The notes beneath the pieces were generated by a model. It searched no databases. It was not told the DNA's origin and saw only the letters and a list, made by a program, of their open reading frames with translations. 8,989 nucleotides of DNA, from assembly GCA_004356385.1 (NCBI GenBank), contig SMXL01000072.1, positions 1 to 8,989 on the forward strand. The letters are read 5' to 3'. The position numbers were made by a program, and so were the translations under genes. Positions 5,645-8,989 of this stretch are shown here, in pieces (positions within the stretch are counted from its first letter, which is position 1; each line of letters starts with the position of its first letter). The stretch is from Bacteroidota bacterium (GTDB lineage: Bacteria > Bacteroidota > Rhodothermia > Rhodothermales > UBA10348).

Positions 5645-6076
5645 TCAGACGTTGAGTCGATCCTCGTAGGGAACGAACTCTCCATGCTCCACGTGCCGCT
5701 TCAGGATGCGCAGGTACATTGCCCAGCAGTAGCAGGAGATTCGATAGTGATCGTTTTCGTGGGGCCATCCTTTGTGATGAAATCGCACACTTGTCTTTTC
5801 ACCGTCTGCCTCAAGACGAAAACCGATCCGGGTTCCGCGCCAGTCGTCATCGGCTTCGATCATCTCCCATTCAAACTCAGATGGACGAACCGAATACGTG
5901 ACCTTGGCTTTCCACTGGTAACCCGGTCCAAAGTCCAGATCGTATACTTCTCCTTCGTTCGGTTTTCCAACCGTCGATAGGGACCACCAAGCACTCACGC
6001 CCTCGGGGGACGCGATCCCTTCAAACACCTTTTCAGGTGTTGCGTTAATCTGAAAATCGTGATAAATGTCGGCCAT
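5645..6076 (-). CDS. SRPBCC/AHSA1-domain protein
   Basis: A 143-residue cytosolic protein with the START-like helix-grip fold that holds hydrophobic ligands. Evidence: MADIYHDFQINATPEKVFEG (1-20) is the typical first strand and helix, followed by ASPEGVSAWWS (22-32), Gly/Asp-rich strands (40-60), WEMIEADDDWRGTRIGFRLE (70-89) and the long C-terminal helix ending YLRILKRHVEHGE (121-133). Length is normal for the AHSA1 group. The start is well supported: on the minus strand GAGGAG (6083-6088) lies 6 nt before the ATG. It is transcribed divergently from the DUF1905/YdeI gene across 87 bp and convergently with the secreted-protein gene. Relatives range from stress-linked proteins to polyketide cyclase-like proteins; the ligand cannot be inferred. 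Confidence 0.9.
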   Translation of the reverse strand: MADIYHDFQINATPEKVFEGIASPEGVSAWWSLSTVGKPNEGEVYDLDFGPGYQWKAKVTYSVRPSEFEWEMIEADDDWRGTRIGFRLEADGEKTSVRFHHKGWPHENDHYRISCYCWAMYLRILKRHVEHGEFVPYEDRLNV

Positions 6077-6163
6077 GGTATTCTCCTCATCAGTTCTTCT
6101 TGGTCGAATGAATAACCCGAATCACTGATCGCATGATCCGCAAACGAAGGAATATTCGAGTGT

Positions 6164-6664
6164 ATGTCGGACATTGAATTGGAATATCACTTTGCGGCGC
6201 CGGTTCTGAGACTGGAAACGGGAATGAAACAGCACTACGTGCCCATCCCGATGGAAATGGCGGATGCACTAAAAGGCGCTGGTGTTCGTCGGGTTTTGGC
6301 GACACTCAACGGCCACACGCTGAGTCGGGGAATACAGGGCAGGAAGGATGGCGAAAAATATTTGATGCTCGGCCGAACCATCCTGAGAGACATTGGAGCG
6401 AATTTCGGTGACACCGTGATGGTTACGATCGTCCCGGACCCCGAGCCCGACCGGATCGAGATATGCGACGAACTCAAGGTCGCTCTGGAACAGGATCAGG
6501 AAGCGGCAACGCGGTTCGCTTCCCTGGTGCCCAGCCATCGACGCGGGTTGAACTACCATGTGGAGAGTGCCAAACGAACGGAAACCAGAATAAAGCGGGC
6601 CCTCGATGTAGCGACCAAACTTCGGACGCATACACTATACATAGATCTAAAAAAGGAGGAGTAA
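6164..6664 (+). CDS. DUF1905 and YdeI/OmdA two-domain protein
   Basis: A 166-residue protein with two recognisable parts. Residues 5-95 match DUF1905 (double-psi barrel type): YHFAAPVLRLETGMKQHYVPIP, then GVRRVLATLNGHTLSRGIQ, then LMLGRTILRDIGANFGDTV. Residues 100-155 match the YdeI/OmpD-associated (OmdA) helical domain: ELKVALEQDQEAATRFASL, then PSHRRGLNYHVESAKRTETR. The family has been linked in enterobacteria to peptide and polymyxin resistance, but the biochemical role is unsettled. ATG 6164 has a purine run AAGGAA about 11 nt upstream. The tail KKEE is encoded by an AAGGAGG run that resembles a Shine-Dalgarno site, with no start codon at suitable distance. It shares a divergent 87-bp region with the SRPBCC gene; no terminator is seen after it. 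Confidence 0.88.
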   Translation: MSDIELEYHFAAPVLRLETGMKQHYVPIPMEMADALKGAGVRRVLATLNGHTLSRGIQGRKDGEKYLMLGRTILRDIGANFGDTVMVTIVPDPEPDRIEICDELKVALEQDQEAATRFASLVPSHRRGLNYHVESAKRTETRIKRALDVATKLRTHTLYIDLKKEE

Positions 6665-6730
6665 TCGTATACTCCCCTTCCCACCTGATTTCGACCGATC
6701 CTGGGTGATCCGAAACGACTCCAAACGATC

Positions 6731-8842
6731 ATGAACGACAAAAAACGCGCGTTTCTCGCTACCGTACTTACGGTATTCGCATTTGTCACCCTCATCGCAG
6801 GCTGCGGTTCGAGCGAGCCCGGCCCGGGAGACCCGGGCTGGATTGACTCAGAACGACTCCTGAACGCCGACAATGAACTGGAAAACTGGATGTCGCTCGG
6901 CCGCGATTTTCAGCAGCAACATTATTCGCCTGCTGATCTGATCAATACGGATAACGTGCACGACCTCGGTCTGGCCTGGGAATATGACGCTCGCACTCCA
7001 AGAGGACGGGTCAACAGAGGACTGGAAGCGATCCCGATTGTCGTGGATGGAATCATGTACACGTCCGGCGCCTGGAGCATTGTCTACGCACTGGACGCAA
7101 GGACGGGTGAAGAAGTCTGGACGTACGATCCTCAAGTGGACGGGTCGTTCGCCCGCGCAGAGTGTTGCGACATTGTAAATCGGGGTGTACAGGTGTGGAA
7201 AGGTCGCGTATACGTAGCCACATTTGACGGATATCTGGTAGCCCTCGATGCGAGAAGCGGACTCGTCCTCTGGCGGGTCGACACGCTTACTGACCGGACT
7301 CGCGGCTACAGCATCACGGGAGCTCCGCAAATCGCCGGGAATATCGTCGTGATCGGCAACAGCGGAGCCGATTTCGGCGTCCGTGGATACATCACGGCCT
7401 ACGATTTAACCACAGGCGCGGAAGAGTGGCGATTTTTTATGGTCCCGGGAGATCCTGATAATGGATATGAGCATCCCGAAATGGAAATGGCCGCCGAGAC
7501 CTGGGATCCTGATTCGGACTGGGAATCGGGAGGAGGAGGCACCGCCTGGGGACAGTTTGCGTACGACCCACACCTGAATCTGCTTTACATCGGTACCGGG
7601 AATTCTACACCGTACCCGATCTGGTTTCGGAGCCCGTCGGGGGGTGACAATCTATTTCTCGCTTCCGTTCTTGCAATCAACCCGGATACCGGCGCATTGG
7701 TCTGGTACTATCAGACCACGCCGGGAGAGATCTGGGACTACACGGTCACGCAGAATCTGGTGCTCGCTGACCTGGAAATCGACGGATCGTCGAGACAGGT
7801 TTTGATGGTCGCACCAAAAAATGGATTCCTGTACGTGCTGGACCGCGAAACGGGCGAGCTACTCACGGCCGATAATTTCGTCCGGGTCACGTGGGCCACT
7901 CACATCGACTTGGACTCGGGCAGACCGGTGCTCACAGAGCAAGGGAATTACGAAGACGAACCGAAATGGGTGTTTCCGTGGGATATCGGCGCACATAGTT
8001 GGCAGCAGATGAGTTACAGCCCCGACACGGAGCTCGTGTATATCCCGGCGACAGATGCCGGCATGCTCTATACCTCGTATGACGAATACTCCTTTAAACC
8101 CGGTGAGTGGAATGTCGGAATCTACTATCTGGCGGATTCGCTAAAGTCCGATCTGCTGATCGCCCGGGATCCGGTTACCCAAGAGGAAATATGGAGTGTA
8201 AAGCTGTCGGGTGTTGGAAACGGCGGTGTCCTTTCGACTGGAGGCAATCTTGTTTTCCAGGGAAATGCGAACGGAAATTTTGTAGCCCACCGAGCGGATA
8301 CGGGTGAAATTCTTCACCAGATACCGACCGGCACCGGCATTATGGCCGCGCCGATTACATACGTTATTGACGGTGAGCAATATGTGGCGGTAATGGCTGG
8401 CTTCGGCGGCGCATTGTTGGATTACTTTGTCGAGGAAAATGCTGCGGCCACATACGAGAATTACGGACGCATCCTGGCGTTCAAGCTGAACGGAACCGAC
8501 GTACCTCTTCCTCCGAAACGAATCATTCCTCCCATTACGGAGCCGCCGGTAAGATCAACCACAGTCGAATCAATTGAGGACGGCGGGCAGCTATACGGTA
8601 AATATTGCGCGGTCTGTCACGGTGGAATTGGAGGTGAGCGAATGTCCCTCTTCCCGAGCCTCATCCGAATGGCATCCAACACGCACGGGTTATTCAATCA
8701 GATTCTTCTCGAAGGATTGTATGAGCCGAATGGAATGGCCAATTGGTCTGATATCCTTACCGCGGAAGACGCCGGGGCCATTCACGATTACCTTGTTTCA
8801 GAGCAGGAGTCGGCATGGAGAGCACAAGAGAATCTGAACTGA
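6731..8842 (+). CDS. PQQ-dependent dehydrogenase fused to cytochrome c, lipoprotein
   Basis: A 703-residue quinohemoprotein of the methanol/ethanol dehydrogenase family. It would oxidise an alcohol or similar substrate outside the cytoplasm and pass electrons through its own heme. The signal ends in LIAGC (Cys25), so it is lipid-anchored, unlike classic soluble forms. Propeller features: Glu99 before PIVVDG, vicinal Cys145-Cys146 (ECCDIVNRG), GADFGVRGY with Asp214 where Glu is usual as metal ligand, Trp273, metal-ligand Asn291 in GTGN, catalytic Asp336 in WDYT, and Lys363 in APKNG. Thr338 stands where lanthanide enzymes have Asp (WDYD), so calcium is predicted. After a Pro-rich linker (592-606) comes a cytochrome c domain: CAVCH (626-630) binds heme, with Met669 (NGMANW) as likely sixth ligand. 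ATG 6731 has no clear Shine-Dalgarno. No PQQ synthesis genes are in view; a symporter gene starts 12 nt downstream. Substrate unknown. Confidence 0.95.
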   Translation: MNDKKRAFLATVLTVFAFVTLIAGCGSSEPGPGDPGWIDSERLLNADNELENWMSLGRDFQQQHYSPADLINTDNVHDLGLAWEYDARTPRGRVNRGLEAIPIVVDGIMYTSGAWSIVYALDARTGEEVWTYDPQVDGSFARAECCDIVNRGVQVWKGRVYVATFDGYLVALDARSGLVLWRVDTLTDRTRGYSITGAPQIAGNIVVIGNSGADFGVRGYITAYDLTTGAEEWRFFMVPGDPDNGYEHPEMEMAAETWDPDSDWESGGGGTAWGQFAYDPHLNLLYIGTGNSTPYPIWFRSPSGGDNLFLASVLAINPDTGALVWYYQTTPGEIWDYTVTQNLVLADLEIDGSSRQVLMVAPKNGFLYVLDRETGELLTADNFVRVTWATHIDLDSGRPVLTEQGNYEDEPKWVFPWDIGAHSWQQMSYSPDTELVYIPATDAGMLYTSYDEYSFKPGEWNVGIYYLADSLKSDLLIARDPVTQEEIWSVKLSGVGNGGVLSTGGNLVFQGNANGNFVAHRADTGEILHQIPTGTGIMAAPITYVIDGEQYVAVMAGFGGALLDYFVEENAAATYENYGRILAFKLNGTDVPLPPKRIIPPITEPPVRSTTVESIEDGGQLYGKYCAVCHGGIGGERMSLFPSLIRMASNTHGLFNQILLEGLYEPNGMANWSDILTAEDAGAIHDYLVSEQESAWRAQENLN

Positions 8843-8854
8843 GACGGAAGACCC

Positions 8855-8989
8855 GTGCTGACTACCATTGATTGGGTGCTGATTGGCGCGTATTTCCTCG
8901 TGCTGACGGGCATCGTATGGTGGTCCTCACGGAAGCAGAAGACGTCAGAAGATTACTTCCTGGCAGGAAGAGACATCGCCTGGTTCGCA
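8855..8989 (+). CDS. Sodium:solute symporter (SSS family), N-terminal part, cut by window edge
   Basis: 45 codons from GTG 8855 to the window edge, frame open. GGAAG (8846-8850) lies 4 nt before the GTG. The sequence starts with TIDWVLIGAYFL, the first membrane helix of SSS/SLC5-type symporters (about residues 5-24), followed by the charged loop SSRKQKTSEDYFLAGRD and AWF, the highly typical family start of the second helix. It resembles bacterial sodium/sugar symporters, but substrate cannot be judged from the N-terminus. It lies 12 nt after the dehydrogenase stop and is very likely co-transcribed with it. Confidence 0.85.
   Translation, partial: MLTTIDWVLIGAYFLVLTGIVWWSSRKQKTSEDYFLAGRDIAWFA

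Noticed and set aside
6077..6163. GATC-GCAT-GATC and GAATATTC symmetric bits in the divergent 87-bp region
   Set aside because: Short and imperfect or expected by chance; no clear -10/-35 pair for either direction.
6650..6664. AAGGAGG-type Shine-Dalgarno run at the end of the DUF1905/YdeI gene
   Set aside because: No ATG, GTG or TTG follows at suitable distance; the bases simply encode the Lys-Lys-Glu-Glu tail.
6665..6730. Repeated AAACGA/GAACGA bits just before the PQQ dehydrogenase start
   Set aside because: Units are six bases with irregular spacing; no convincing repeat or regulatory site.

Overview
The window looks like an ordinary chromosomal stretch from a Gram-negative, aerobic heterotroph. 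Three exported proteins carry lipoprotein signal peptides, one of them a quinoprotein dehydrogenase fused to a c-type cytochrome. The glycerophosphodiesterase (GDPD) and the sodium:solute symporter fragment read most like the versions seen in Bacteroidota/Rhodothermota. That assignment rests on remembered family resemblance and is tentative. Codon use is ordinary and the standard genetic code applies. I see no insertion sequence, phage gene, CRISPR array, tRNA or rRNA.

Layout from left to right: a DUF1801 (YdhG-like) gene split by an in-frame TAG (158-574); a lipoprotein made of six TPR units (725-1762); a gap of about 420 bp holding a branched inverted repeat, a good intrinsic terminator, a 15-nt phased repeat and two perfect palindromes (1763-2184); a glycerophosphodiester phosphodiesterase lipoprotein, a GlpT-type glycerol-3-phosphate transporter and a GNAT acetyltransferase in one transcription unit (2185-5002); a small secreted beta-rich protein (5146-5637); an SRPBCC/AHSA1-domain gene on the minus strand, convergent with it (5645-6076); a DUF1905/YdeI-OmdA gene (6164-6664); a PQQ-dependent dehydrogenase-cytochrome c lipoprotein (6731-8842); and the start of an SSS-family symporter that runs off the right edge (8855-8989).

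The clearest functional unit is the diesterase plus GlpT. A lipid-anchored enzyme outside the cytoplasm would split glycerophosphodiesters released from phospholipids, and GlpT would import the glycerol-3-phosphate in exchange for phosphate. The dehydrogenase and symporter also look co-transcribed (12-nt gap). There an extracytoplasmic oxidation of an alcohol or sugar would feed electrons to the respiratory chain beside a sodium-coupled uptake system. The substrate of neither can be read from the sequence.

I found no convincing novel multi-gene system. The points most worth a second look are the nonsense-split DUF1801 gene with a ribosome-binding-site-like sequence before the restart codon, an Asp at the usually-Glu metal-ligand position of the PQQ enzyme, and the structured DNA between the TPR gene and the glycerophosphodiester operon.
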